From assembly GCA_029268085.1 (NCBI GenBank), contig JAJUHD010000013.1, positions 1 to 25,260 on the forward strand: DNA of 25,260 bases, written 5' to 3'. Of the stretch, positions 1 to 8,112 are shown piece by piece. The notes beneath the pieces were generated by a model that was not told the origin of the DNA, did not search any database, and saw only the letters and a program-made list of their open reading frames with translations. Every line of letters begins with the position of its first letter. The first letter of the stretch is position 1. This stretch comes from Bacillota bacterium (GTDB lineage: Bacteria > Bacillota > Clostridia > Oscillospirales > Oscillospiraceae). The translations under genes were made by a program, and so were the position numbers.

Positions 1-1620
1 CGCACGATAAAAATTCAGCACAGAGTCTTTATCACCGTCCTGTGCCGCCGCGTTGCAGATTTCGCAGTCTCGGCCTCCGTCTATCCACGGCACAGCCTCT
101 GAAAAGCCGGAATACGCGTAGTCCGTCCACTGCATCGGTACGCGCGAATGATCGCGGGAGCCTGCCAAGATCTTTTTGAACGCGTCTGCCTTGTCCATCG
201 TTTTCTTCAACTCGGCATACAGGTTGAGACTTTCAACATCCCTCAGTTCATCAATTGATGAAAAATCCCTATTGACCATTCCAAGCTCCTGACCCTGATA
301 AATAAACGGGGTGCCTTTAAGCGTCAGCAGCATCGTCGCAAGCAGTTTTGCCAGAACAATCCTGTACTTCGGGTCAGGATTTACCTTTGAAACCATTCGC
401 GGATTATCGTGATTTTCAAAAAAGAGAGCCATCCGGCAGTGAGTACCGTAATTTTCCATCCAGTCCGTAATGTACTTTTTGTAGTAGTTGAGGTCATATC
501 TGTAATCGTCATAACGGACGTGCCCCGGCGTTTCGAGCTGGTCAAAAGAAAACACCATGTCCAGCTCTCCGCGGTAATCCGCGGTCAGAAGCTTTGACAT
601 TTCCATGCCAATGCCCGGGGTTTCGCCCACTGTAAAAGCGTTATATGGGGCAAACGCCGTGCTTTTCAGCTCGCGCAGATACTCATGCAGCCTCGGACCG
701 TAGAAATAATGCTCCATGCCTGTAAAGTTAGTCAGCGCGCCTATCAGTTCGTTGCCGTCAGGTAAGCCCTTACGCTTTGAAATATAGTTCACGACGTCCA
801 TGCGAAATCCGTCGACACCCTTCTCCAGCCACCAGCACACGAGTTCTTTGACATCATGCCGGACTTCGGGATTTTCCCAGTTCAGATCCATCTGCTTCTG
901 GGAAAACAGGTGCAGTGCGTACTGTCCTCTTTTTTCAATCCAGCGCCATGCACTGCCGCTGAAAAATGAGATCCAATTGTTCGGCTCATCGCAGAATATG
1001 TAGTAGTCCCGGTACTTTGAATCGGGTTCCTCAACAGCTTTTTTGAACCACTCGTGCTCATCGGAGGTGTGGTTTACCACAAGGTCCATTATAAGCCGCA
1101 TTCCTCTGGCGTGTACGCCCTCAAGCAGCTCGTCAAAATCCTCCATCGTACCGAATTCAGTCATTATCTTCCGGTAATCGCGGATATCATATCCGTTGTC
1201 GTCATTCGGCGAATCGTAGACCGGTGAAAGCCAAATCGCGTCCACTCCAAGCTCCTTAAGATAATCAAGCTTCGAAGTTATGCCCCGCAAATCCCCGACA
1301 CCGTCTCCGTTTGAATCCTTGAAGCTGCGGGGATAAATCTGATAAAACACCGCTTCCTTCCACCATGCCGGCGTTTCTATGCCGTCGCCCCTGCGAGGTA
1401 CATCCTTTTCCCCGTTGACAAGCTCAAGAAGCGCGTCAATAAAGTCCTCGTTAAGTTTGCCTTTTGACAGCTTGGGCAAAAGCTTCAGCTTTATCCCGCC
1501 GATTAAGGGGTTTCTCAGCGGCCTGTCGCTCCGCCCTGCCAAAAGCAGAATTTTTTTAATTAAGTCCCTTCCGATAGGATTCGCATATAGCTCCCTGACA
1601 CGGCTGTTTTTTGTCAGCAT
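1..1620 (-). CDS. GH13 alpha-glucosidase, oligo-1,6-glucosidase type (3' end cut by window)
   Basis: A cytoplasmic glycoside hydrolase family 13 enzyme (no signal peptide) that should release glucose from short alpha-glucosides. All 540 visible codons are open and the stop lies outside the window. The catalytic (beta/alpha)8 barrel begins at W86-W87 (WWKEAVFYQIYPRSF), followed by a calcium-loop motif DSNGDGVGD near residue 100. The catalytic triad is visible: nucleophile D275 in GFRMDV, acid/base E333 in VGETPG, and transition-state Asp D405 in ENHDNPR. Val follows the nucleophile (DVVN), which in this family goes with alpha-1,6 rather than alpha-1,4 preference, so isomaltose-type substrates are likely. 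An unusual 85-residue helical extension precedes the barrel. The start ATG at 1618-1620 overlaps the stop of the upstream symporter gene by 7 bases, so the two are probably translationally coupled and the symporter probably imports the substrate. The exact substrate is inferred. Confidence 0.93.
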   Translation of the reverse strand, partial: MLTKNSRVRELYANPIGRDLIKKILLLAGRSDRPLRNPLIGGIKLKLLPKLSKGKLNEDFIDALLELVNGEKDVPRRGDGIETPAWWKEAVFYQIYPRSFKDSNGDGVGDLRGITSKLDYLKELGVDAIWLSPVYDSPNDDNGYDIRDYRKIMTEFGTMEDFDELLEGVHARGMRLIMDLVVNHTSDEHEWFKKAVEEPDSKYRDYYIFCDEPNNWISFFSGSAWRWIEKRGQYALHLFSQKQMDLNWENPEVRHDVKELVCWWLEKGVDGFRMDVVNYISKRKGLPDGNELIGALTNFTGMEHYFYGPRLHEYLRELKSTAFAPYNAFTVGETPGIGMEMSKLLTADYRGELDMVFSFDQLETPGHVRYDDYRYDLNYYKKYITDWMENYGTHCRMALFFENHDNPRMVSKVNPDPKYRIVLAKLLATMLLTLKGTPFIYQGQELGMVNRDFSSIDELRDVESLNLYAELKKTMDKADAFKKILAGSRDHSRVPMQWTDYAYSGFSEAVPWIDGGRDCEICNAAAQDGDKDSVLNFYRA

Positions 1621-3011
1621 ATTGTTTGATCCTTTTCAGACAAAATAAGGTCTCCGCGTTTGCCGAGCTCGGCAACGATTTTGTCAAACGTCTCTTTGTC
1701 AATCTTATATTTACGGCGATACACGACATAGCCCAAAGCAATTGCTATAAGCGGGAATATCAGCATGGCAAGCTTCATCGTGAGAAGCCCTCCCGCCGTC
1801 ACATCCTCAGGAGTAGGAGCAGAGTTAATGCCCGAAATGATTAGCGTAACTGTAACGACGCCGCTTCCAATAGCGCCGCCTATCTTGTTGATTAGAGGCT
1901 GAACCGAAAACGTAATGCTTTCGTTACGTTTTCCGAGCTTAAGCTGACCGTATTCAATGGTATCAGTCAGGAACATAAGCATCAGAAGCTGAATGAATGC
2001 CTGACCTACAAAGATGAGCACCCCCGCCAGTCCTATGACAATCATGTTCATCGGCGCAAAGAAAAATACGATGTATCCGAGCACTACAAGAACGGTTGAT
2101 GCCGTGTAGAGCTGCTTACGCGTATATTTTTTTGAAAGAAGAGGGAAAATCGCCAGTGCGGTCAGCTGGGAGACGCCCAGGACCAAAGCAAAAACAGAAT
2201 ACATGTTCTCGTTAAGAAATGCGTATTTGAAATAATACCGCCCAAAGCTCGTTGTGGTGCAGTAGCCGATCATGAACAGCCCCATTGAAATAGTGGTATA
2301 TAGGAGCTGGTCGTTCTTAAAGAGTACAGCAAACATTTCCTTCAGCGAGGTGTTGTCCTGTTTTGTGACAATGGCTTTGTTTTCTTTAACTCCGAAAAGA
2401 GTGAAGCATAAAAATGCCCAGGTTATTATCACAATGGCCGCAGCGATAACGAACCATGCCTTTTTTTCGTCACTGCCAAAAGCCTTTGTAAGAGCATCAG
2501 TAACAGGGACAATGCCTACCACGCAGGCAAACATGCCTACATTTGCGCAAATACGGGCAAAGGAGCCGATTCTCTCGCGCTCCTTCTGGTCTATGGTTAG
2601 CGAAGGGAGCATCGACCAATAGGCTATATCGTTTGCACCGTATGTAATGTCCCAAATTAGGTAGACGAGGGTGAATACCACAATGTATGCAGCCCCTTTA
2701 AGCCCAACATCCGTGAACATCAGTACGGTCAGTATTCCGCCTAGAACGCCTCCGATCGCTATCCATGGCTTAAATTTGCCGAAGCGCGAATGCGTATTGT
2801 CTACCAGAAAGCCCATTATAGGGTCGTTCAGGGCATCAAAAACCCGTAAAGCGGTGTATACTCCCGCTATCCACCACATAGTGGAATCGGGCAGATTCAA
2901 TACGTCCGTCATATAAAATATTAGCTGCATGCTGACAAGGGAGTAGAGCATATCCCTGCCAATTGTGCCGAGTCCAAAAAAGTAGCGGTTTGATTTTGAG
3001 CTCTTATTCAT
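1614..3011 (-). CDS. GPH-family sugar:cation symporter (MFS)
   Basis: A 465-residue membrane protein of the glycoside-pentoside-hexuronide:cation symporter family (MelB/YicJ type), which imports a glycoside with Na+ or H+. The N-terminal stretch has the family look: the first helices, then ALRVFDALNDPIMGFLVDNTHSRFGKFKPW at about residues 53-82, where the Asp residues correspond to the cation site of MelB. Roughly twelve hydrophobic segments follow, with a charged middle loop. The ATG at 3009-3011 is preceded by GGAGG at 3021-3025. It is the first gene of a two-gene operon with the alpha-glucosidase, which begins before this gene ends, so the natural substrate is probably an alpha-linked di- or oligosaccharide such as isomaltose. 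Substrate and coupling ion cannot be read from the sequence. Confidence 0.92.
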   Translation of the reverse strand: MNKSSKSNRYFFGLGTIGRDMLYSLVSMQLIFYMTDVLNLPDSTMWWIAGVYTALRVFDALNDPIMGFLVDNTHSRFGKFKPWIAIGGVLGGILTVLMFTDVGLKGAAYIVVFTLVYLIWDITYGANDIAYWSMLPSLTIDQKERERIGSFARICANVGMFACVVGIVPVTDALTKAFGSDEKKAWFVIAAAIVIITWAFLCFTLFGVKENKAIVTKQDNTSLKEMFAVLFKNDQLLYTTISMGLFMIGYCTTTSFGRYYFKYAFLNENMYSVFALVLGVSQLTALAIFPLLSKKYTRKQLYTASTVLVVLGYIVFFFAPMNMIVIGLAGVLIFVGQAFIQLLMLMFLTDTIEYGQLKLGKRNESITFSVQPLINKIGGAIGSGVVTVTLIISGINSAPTPEDVTAGGLLTMKLAMLIFPLIAIALGYVVYRRKYKIDKETFDKIVAELGKRGDLILSEKDQTIC

Positions 3012-3040
3012 TAATGACTTCCTCCATATAGTATTGGCTG

Positions 3041-3069
3041 ATTATACCATAGGTTTGTCAAAACAACAA
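3041..3069 (-). promoter_or_regulatory. Extended -10 promoter of the symporter/alpha-glucosidase operon
   Basis: On the minus strand a perfect TATAAT (3041-3046) is preceded by TGG, giving an extended -10 (TGnTATAAT). A weak -35, TTGTTG (3064-3069), lies at 17-base spacing. The predicted transcript would start near 3034, about 22 bases before the ATG. A weak -35 with an extended -10 is common in activator-dependent sugar promoters. Upstream direct repeats are described under findings. Confidence 0.6.
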
Positions 3070-3192
3070 TATTGCAAGTCCGATTTTCATCAAATTTAGT
3101 TATCTTGTCATCAATTCACCCGATTAGTAAAATTTGCTGCAAAGTCATAATTGTTTATCCTGCCTGATTCTTCAGATATAAAATCCAAGAAT

Positions 3193-3224
3193 AAAACGCC
3201 CGCACTGTCATAAACAGCGCGGGT
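3193..3224 (-). terminator. Rho-independent terminator of the nitroreductase gene
   Basis: Arms 3199-3208 (CCCGCACTGT) and 3214-3223 (ACAGCGCGGG) pair over 10 positions with one mismatch around a 5-base loop. On the minus strand the hairpin is followed by GTTTTATT. It lies about 35 bases past the nitroreductase stop and separates that gene from the sugar operon. Confidence 0.75.
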
Positions 3225-3258
3225 TTAATTTATAATTGCAATACTGTCATCGATTTAT

Positions 3259-3759
3259 TCACGCTCCTATATAGTGAATACGCTTTGCGTCATATCTGTC
3301 CTGCTGCTTTGTTTCAGTTTCTGGATATCCAACCGGCAAAATTGCAAACGCTTCCAGATGATCGGGTATATTTAATACTTCTTCAACCGCTCTCATACGT
3401 TCTGCATCGGGGGCTATACCCAACCAAACAGAACCCAGCCCCAATTCTGTTGCTTCCAAGAGAATATTCTCACAGCATATGCTCATGTCAATTTCGGCAT
3501 ACTCTCCAAATACGAGGCCGTCTTTACGATAACACGGTACGATAGCCAGCGGAGCGTTTTTTGTACATCCGGCATAGGGGCTTGTTCCCGAAAGCTGTTC
3601 CAGTACCGCTTTGTCCTTAACTACATAAAACTCCCATGGCTGCTGATTTGCGGCAGAAGGAGCTGCCATTGCAGCCTTCAAAAGCTGCTCAATCTTTTCA
3701 TCTTCTACTTTGTCGGCCTTATAATTTCTTACACTGGTTCTTTTGAAAATACTGTTCAT
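3259..3759 (-). CDS. Nitroreductase family protein (FMN-dependent)
   Basis: A small 166-residue nitroreductase-fold flavoprotein, expected to be a cytoplasmic homodimer that uses NAD(P)H and FMN to reduce nitro-aromatics, quinones or flavin-like substrates. Family signatures are the N-terminal TSVRNYKADKVEDEKIEQLL, where SVR contacts the FMN phosphate; AAMAAPSAANQQPWEFYVV at about residues 29-47; and near the C-terminus GLGSVWLGIAP and AILPVGYPE. The length is typical of the short single-domain clade. The ATG at 3757-3759 has AAGGAG upstream. The gene is monocistronic, bounded by the ATPase operon terminator upstream and its own terminator downstream. I found no convincing sigma-A promoter in the 60 bases before it. 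Its physiological substrate is unknown. Confidence 0.9.
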   Translation of the reverse strand: MNSIFKRTSVRNYKADKVEDEKIEQLLKAAMAAPSAANQQPWEFYVVKDKAVLEQLSGTSPYAGCTKNAPLAIVPCYRKDGLVFGEYAEIDMSICCENILLEATELGLGSVWLGIAPDAERMRAVEEVLNIPDHLEAFAILPVGYPETETKQQDRYDAKRIHYIGA

Positions 3760-3822
3760 TAAACCTCGCTCCTTTTTCGTTTTCTATATTGTATTCCCAA
3801 TATCAATGCGATTATCTGCCAT

Positions 3823-3861
3823 AAAAACACCTCCGTCGGATATTGTTTCCGTACGGAGGTG
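3823..3861 (-). terminator. Terminator of the V-type ATPase operon
   Basis: Perfect 9-base arms CACCTCCGT (3828-3836) and ACGGAGGTG (3853-3861) extend inward by CGGA/TCCG with a one-base bulge. On the minus strand the hairpin is followed by TTTTTATG. It lies about 85 bases past the ntpD stop. The stretch between the stop and the hairpin shows nothing else. Confidence 0.85.
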
Positions 3862-3946
3862 AAATATTTCTTACGAGCAATAGACTTAACACTAGCCTGC
3901 CGCTTGTTCGGGATAACGCCATGTTTTTAATCTCGTTAAAGGGAAA

Positions 3947-4597
3947 TCATTTAAAATCGTGCGCCTTCTCAAGCACCATATCCTTGACCTTCATAAGCCG
4001 GACCTTGGACGAGCGGTCGTTTTCTTCCAGCTTCATCGAGATATACTTAATGTTTTCCTGACATTCGGGAATCATGACATACTCAAGCGCATTGACGCGC
4101 CGTCTCGTCTTCTCGATTTCCTCCGCCATGAGCTGCATCGTCTTTTCAACCTGCGCAAGCTCCAGCATATCCTCAAACACACGCGAAAGTATCGCAAGCG
4201 CGTCGTCGAGCTCGCCGGAAGTCTGCGCAAAACCGTAAGGATAAATATCTCCCGTGTCCGCTGTCTTGGTTTTGAAGTCATAGACGGGAACGTTTACGCT
4301 CATGATATTTTTAAACTGCATCGAAAGCTCCACGCTCTGGCGCGGATAAAGTATTGCCTGCTCCAGCATATCTGGAGACATTACGGCGGATGCAACAGTC
4401 AGCGCGGAAAACGCTTCAGTCAGGCCATTCTCGACACGCGAACGCAGCTCACGGTTCTTACGGACGACATCCATGAACTGTCGCATGAGCTCGTCGCGCT
4501 TGTCCTTGAGGAGCTTATGGCCGCGCATCGCGGTTTTGAGCCTTGTTTTCTGCTGGTTCAGAACCATTCTGGTAGGGGTTATTGCTGTCTTCGGCAT
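3947..4597 (-). CDS. ntpD: V/A-type ATP synthase subunit D (central stalk)
   Basis: The central rotor shaft of the V1 sector, 216 residues, which transmits torque between the A3B3 hexamer and the proteolipid ring. The family N-terminus MPKTAITPTRMVLNQQKTRL is clear, as is the conserved RRVNALEYVMIP segment in the C-terminal coiled-coil half. The whole protein reads as two long antiparallel helices. The length matches other bacterial D subunits (about 210). It is the last gene of the operon, 46 bases after subunit B, with an AGGGATGA ribosome binding site before its ATG. A 215-residue open frame exists on the opposite strand but is a coding shadow. Confidence 0.97.
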   Translation of the reverse strand: MPKTAITPTRMVLNQQKTRLKTAMRGHKLLKDKRDELMRQFMDVVRKNRELRSRVENGLTEAFSALTVASAVMSPDMLEQAILYPRQSVELSMQFKNIMSVNVPVYDFKTKTADTGDIYPYGFAQTSGELDDALAILSRVFEDMLELAQVEKTMQLMAEEIEKTRRRVNALEYVMIPECQENIKYISMKLEENDRSSKVRLMKVKDMVLEKAHDFK

Positions 4598-4643
4598 ATT
4601 CTATGATCATCCCTTTCGCCGGGTATAAATCGCCAAAAAACCT

Positions 4644-6020
4644 TTATTGCTTCTTGGGCAAATACTTCTCAATATGCTCCGTCTTGACTCTTTTCAGCTC
4701 GGAAGTCGGAAGTATCGATAAAAGCTCCCAGCCCAGATCCAAGGTTTCCTCAATGGAGCGGTTGACATTAAAGCTCTGGCTTACATAGAGCTTTTCGAAT
4801 TCCTCCGCAAACTTGGCGTAGAGCTTATCAACGTCGGTCAGCGCCGCTTCGCCGAGGATTGTCATCAGTTCCTTTGCTTCCTTGCCCTTTGCGTATGCGG
4901 CGAAAAGCTGGTTCATAGTCCCTGCGTGATCCTCACGGGTTTTCCCCGCGCCGACACCCTTGTCCTTCAGACGGCTGAGGGACGGCAGAACATCTACAGG
5001 GGGGACTATGCCCTTCCTGTACAGCTCACGCGAGAGGATTATCTGCCCTTCTGTTATATATCCGGTCAGGTCGGGGATCGGATGGGTCTTATCGTCCTCG
5101 GGCATGGTCAGAATCGGGATCATTGTAATAGAGCCCTTTTTCCCGATACGTCGACCCGCGCGCTCATACAAAGTCGCAAGGTCGGTATAAAGGTAACCGG
5201 GATATCCGCGACGGCCCGGAACCTCTTTTTTTGCAGCCGAAACCTCGCGCAGCGCCTCGGCATAGTTTGTGATATCGGTCAATATGACAAGAACATGCAT
5301 GTCCTTTTCAAATGCAAGGTATTCGGCGGCTGTAAGCGCCATGCGCGGCGTAGCGATGCGTTCGACCGCGGGGTCGTTTGCAAGGTTCGTAAAAAGGACA
5401 GTTCTGTCAATAGCTCCCGTTCTGCGGAATTCCTGAACGAAATACTCGGCTTCCTCGAAGGTAATGCCGATAGCCGCAAACACGACCGCAAAATTCGAAG
5501 CATCATCCAGCACCTTCGCCTGACGCGCAATCTGCGCTGCTAGCGCAGCATGCGGCAGACCGGAGCCGGAGAATATTGGCAGCTTCTGTCCGCGGACAAG
5601 CGTATTAAGCCCGTCTATTGACGAAACGCCGGTCTGAATAAATTCGTTGGGGTAGTCGCGGGCCGCAGGGTTCATCGGAAGGCCATTTACATCCAGATGC
5701 GCCTCCGCTAGTATTTCAGGGCCTCCGTCTATCGGTTTACCCATCCCGTCAAAGACGCGTCCGAGCATATCCTCGGAGACGGCAAGCTCAAGCGTGTGGC
5801 CCAAGAAGCGGACCTTGCTCTCCTTCAGGTTTATTCCCGCCGCGCTTTCAAAAAGCTGGACGACAGCGGTGTCTCCGTCGATCTCAAGCACCTTGCAGCG
5901 GCGCGTCTCGCCGTTCGGAAGCTCAATCTCGGCAAGCTCGTTATAGGTGACGCCCTCGACCTGCGAGACCATCATAAGAGGGCTGGCTATTTCACGGATC
6001 GTTTTATATTCTCTGATCAC
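4644..6020 (-). CDS. ntpB: V/A-type ATP synthase subunit B (non-catalytic nucleotide subunit)
   Basis: The 458-residue B subunit of the A3B3 head. It alternates with catalytic subunit A and contributes the arginine finger to the A-site. The fold is the usual beta-barrel (IREYKTIREIASPLMMVSQV), nucleotide-fold core and helical C-terminus (ETLDLGWELLSILP). The P-loop position reads PIFSGSGLPHAALAAQIARQ with no GxGKT, as expected for a non-catalytic B subunit. YAEALREVSAAKKEVPGRRGYPGYLYTDLATLYERAGR is strongly conserved in the family. The start is GTG (6018-6020), overlapping the subunit A stop as GTGA, a four-base coupling typical of this operon. Confidence 0.98.
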   Translation of the reverse strand: MIREYKTIREIASPLMMVSQVEGVTYNELAEIELPNGETRRCKVLEIDGDTAVVQLFESAAGINLKESKVRFLGHTLELAVSEDMLGRVFDGMGKPIDGGPEILAEAHLDVNGLPMNPAARDYPNEFIQTGVSSIDGLNTLVRGQKLPIFSGSGLPHAALAAQIARQAKVLDDASNFAVVFAAIGITFEEAEYFVQEFRRTGAIDRTVLFTNLANDPAVERIATPRMALTAAEYLAFEKDMHVLVILTDITNYAEALREVSAAKKEVPGRRGYPGYLYTDLATLYERAGRRIGKKGSITMIPILTMPEDDKTHPIPDLTGYITEGQIILSRELYRKGIVPPVDVLPSLSRLKDKGVGAGKTREDHAGTMNQLFAAYAKGKEAKELMTILGEAALTDVDKLYAKFAEEFEKLYVSQSFNVNRSIEETLDLGWELLSILPTSELKRVKTEHIEKYLPKKQ

Positions 6021-7786
6021 AGCTCGTCGCCTCCCGCCACAATTTCATTTATCTGGTTCTTCATGTTTTCAGATATGCTCTTATATGCTTCCCTGTATTC
6101 GCCCTCTGGAATCATCTTTGCCCTTCCGATCTGGACGCGCGCAGGTATATTTATAAGCCTGCTCAAATCCGCTCCCTGCTCCATGGCCGCGCGGCTGAGC
6201 GTATCAAAATCGAGAATTATCTGCAGAAGTATCGATTGCCGCTCGTAAGACGAATAGCTGTCAACATCAACAAAGGCATTCTGCTGCAGGAAGTCCTCGC
6301 GTATCATCTTGGCCGTTTCAAGCGTAAGCCTGTCGGCGGGAGAAAGTGCGTCCTGTCCGACGAGCTTCACGATTTCCTGAAGGCTTGCTTCCTCCTGAAG
6401 GATGCTCATCGACTTCTCGCGGTTCTGCATGAACTTCGGGCCGAGCTCGCTGTCGTACCATTTCTTCAGACTGTCGATATACAGCGAATAACTGGTAAGC
6501 CAGTTGATTGCCGGAAAGTGTCGTGCGTATGCAAGGCTTGAATCAAGACCCCAAAATACCTTAACGATGCGCATCGTTGCCTGCGAAACAGGCTCGGAGG
6601 TGTCGCCGCCCGGAGGTGAAACAGCGCCGATGGCTGTAAGGCTGCCGCGCCTGTTATCCGAACCGAGGCACTCAACAACGCCCGCGCGCTCATAGAACTG
6701 TGCAAGACGCGAGGCCAAATAAGCGGGATATCCCTCTTCACCGGGCATTTCCTCAAGACGTCCGGACATTTCACGCAGAGCCTCAGCCCATCGCGAGGTT
6801 GAGTCCGCAATGACCGCTACGTCATAGCCCATGTCGCGGAAGTATTCGGCAATGGTGATGCCTGTATAGATCGAAGCCTCACGTGCCGCAACCGGCATGT
6901 CGGAGGTGTTTGCTATAAGCACAGTACGCTTCATAAGGGGTTCGCCGTTGCGCGGGTCCTTGAGCTCCGGAAACTCCATTAGAACGTCGGTCATCTCATT
7001 GCCGCGCTCACCGCAGCCGATATAAACGACGACGTCAACGTCAGACCACTTAGCGAGCTGGTGCTGAACGACGGTTTTGCCGCTTCCGAAGGGTCCGGGA
7101 ACGGCCGCTGTTCCGCCCTTTGCAATTGGGAAAAGAGTATCAATAACACGCTGGCCGCTGTTGAGCGGGCGCGTGGGAACATGCTTTTTGATATACGGGC
7201 GGTTTTTACGTACCGGCCATTTCTGCATGAGCGTAAGCTTATGGCTGACACCGTCATCGCCTTTGACAAGACAGACTGTGTCAACTACCGTAAAGGAACC
7301 TGCCTGTATTGAAATAACGGTTCCCGTAACGCCAAAGGGAACCATGATCTTATGCAGTATCGCGCTTGTCTCCTGAACCGTACCAATAATGTCGCCGGCA
7401 GAGACCCTGTCTCCTTCAGAAACCACAGGAACAAAGACCCATAGCTTTTCGCGGTTGAGCGCGGGAACATCGATGCCTCTGGCAATCGTATGTCCCGTCA
7501 AATCGCGTATCTCCGTAAGAGGGCGCTGTATTCCGTCAAAAATACCGTCGAGCATGCCGGGTCCGAGTTCGACTGAAAGCGGATGCCCCGTAGTCTCTAC
7601 ATCCGCGCCGGGTCCGAGTCCGCTGGTCTCCTCATACACCTGGATCGAAGCGCTGTCGCCGGTCATATTGAGTATCTCGCCTATAAGGCGCTGCGAACCT
7701 ACGCGGACGACGTCGGAGACATTTGCGTCGGAGAGTCCCTCCGCTACGACCAGAGGTCCGGATACTTTTATAACTTTTCCGCTCAT
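6017..7786 (-). CDS. ntpA: V/A-type ATP synthase subunit A (catalytic)
   Basis: The catalytic subunit of V1, 589 residues, which hydrolyses or synthesises ATP at three sites per complex. Walker A is GPFGSGKT, with the phosphate-binding Lys at K237. The catalytic Glu is in CGERGNEMTDV shortly after it, followed by the VIADSTSRWAEALREMSGRLEEMPGEEGYPAYL block. The region before the P-loop (about residues 110-185) holds the V/A-type-specific non-homologous insertion, absent from F-type beta subunits. The ATG at 7784-7786 lies a few bases after the subunit F stop. The AGGAGG ribosome binding site overlaps that stop codon. Confidence 0.98.
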   Translation of the reverse strand: MSGKVIKVSGPLVVAEGLSDANVSDVVRVGSQRLIGEILNMTGDSASIQVYEETSGLGPGADVETTGHPLSVELGPGMLDGIFDGIQRPLTEIRDLTGHTIARGIDVPALNREKLWVFVPVVSEGDRVSAGDIIGTVQETSAILHKIMVPFGVTGTVISIQAGSFTVVDTVCLVKGDDGVSHKLTLMQKWPVRKNRPYIKKHVPTRPLNSGQRVIDTLFPIAKGGTAAVPGPFGSGKTVVQHQLAKWSDVDVVVYIGCGERGNEMTDVLMEFPELKDPRNGEPLMKRTVLIANTSDMPVAAREASIYTGITIAEYFRDMGYDVAVIADSTSRWAEALREMSGRLEEMPGEEGYPAYLASRLAQFYERAGVVECLGSDNRRGSLTAIGAVSPPGGDTSEPVSQATMRIVKVFWGLDSSLAYARHFPAINWLTSYSLYIDSLKKWYDSELGPKFMQNREKSMSILQEEASLQEIVKLVGQDALSPADRLTLETAKMIREDFLQQNAFVDVDSYSSYERQSILLQIILDFDTLSRAAMEQGADLSRLINIPARVQIGRAKMIPEGEYREAYKSISENMKNQINEIVAGGDEL

Positions 7787-7797
7787 TTACATACCTC

Positions 7798-8112
7798 CTA
7801 AAGGATGTCGCTTCCCACAGCGCGCAGAACCGCGGACTGAAGGGCAGACTGTCCGAGTCCGAGAGAGCCTTCCCTGCCCGGGATCAGTATAACCGCCGGC
7901 GTCGGACTGTCCTTGAATCTATCGATCTCCGCCGAAAGCACTCTGTAATACGTCTCCTCGACATAGATGATAGCGTAATTATCGTTTTCTTTTGTAAGCT
8001 TTTTAAATACGGAAAGAGCCTCCTCGTCACCGGAAACGGGAAAAACGTCAAGTCCGAGCGCCTTAAATCCCATAACCGTCTCTCTTCCGCCAACGACTGC
8101 AATTCTAAGCAC
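7798..8112 (-). CDS. ntpG: V/A-type ATP synthase subunit F
   Basis: A small 104-residue Rossmann-like subunit that binds the D shaft in the central stalk (subunit F in general nomenclature, NtpG in Enterococcus hirae). The N-terminal beta strand IAVVGGRETVMGFKALGLDVFPV and the middle YAIIYVEETYY strand are typical. The start is GTG at 8110-8112, overlapping the end of the subunit C gene by 8 bases. No better in-frame start lies nearby. Its position between C and A agrees with the standard operon order. Confidence 0.93.
   Translation of the reverse strand: MLRIAVVGGRETVMGFKALGLDVFPVSGDEEALSVFKKLTKENDNYAIIYVEETYYRVLSAEIDRFKDSPTPAVILIPGREGSLGLGQSALQSAVLRAVGSDIL

Noticed and set aside
3041..3060. 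TTGACA followed by TATAAT on the minus strand upstream of the symporter gene
   Set aside because: The two hexamers are separated by only 9 bases, too close to act as -35 and -10. The weaker TTGTTG at 17 bases with an extended -10 is the better reading.
3959..4606. 215-codon open frame on the plus strand
   Set aside because: It lies fully opposite ntpD, lacks a ribosome binding site, and its translation is rich in Arg, His and Leu as expected of a coding shadow.
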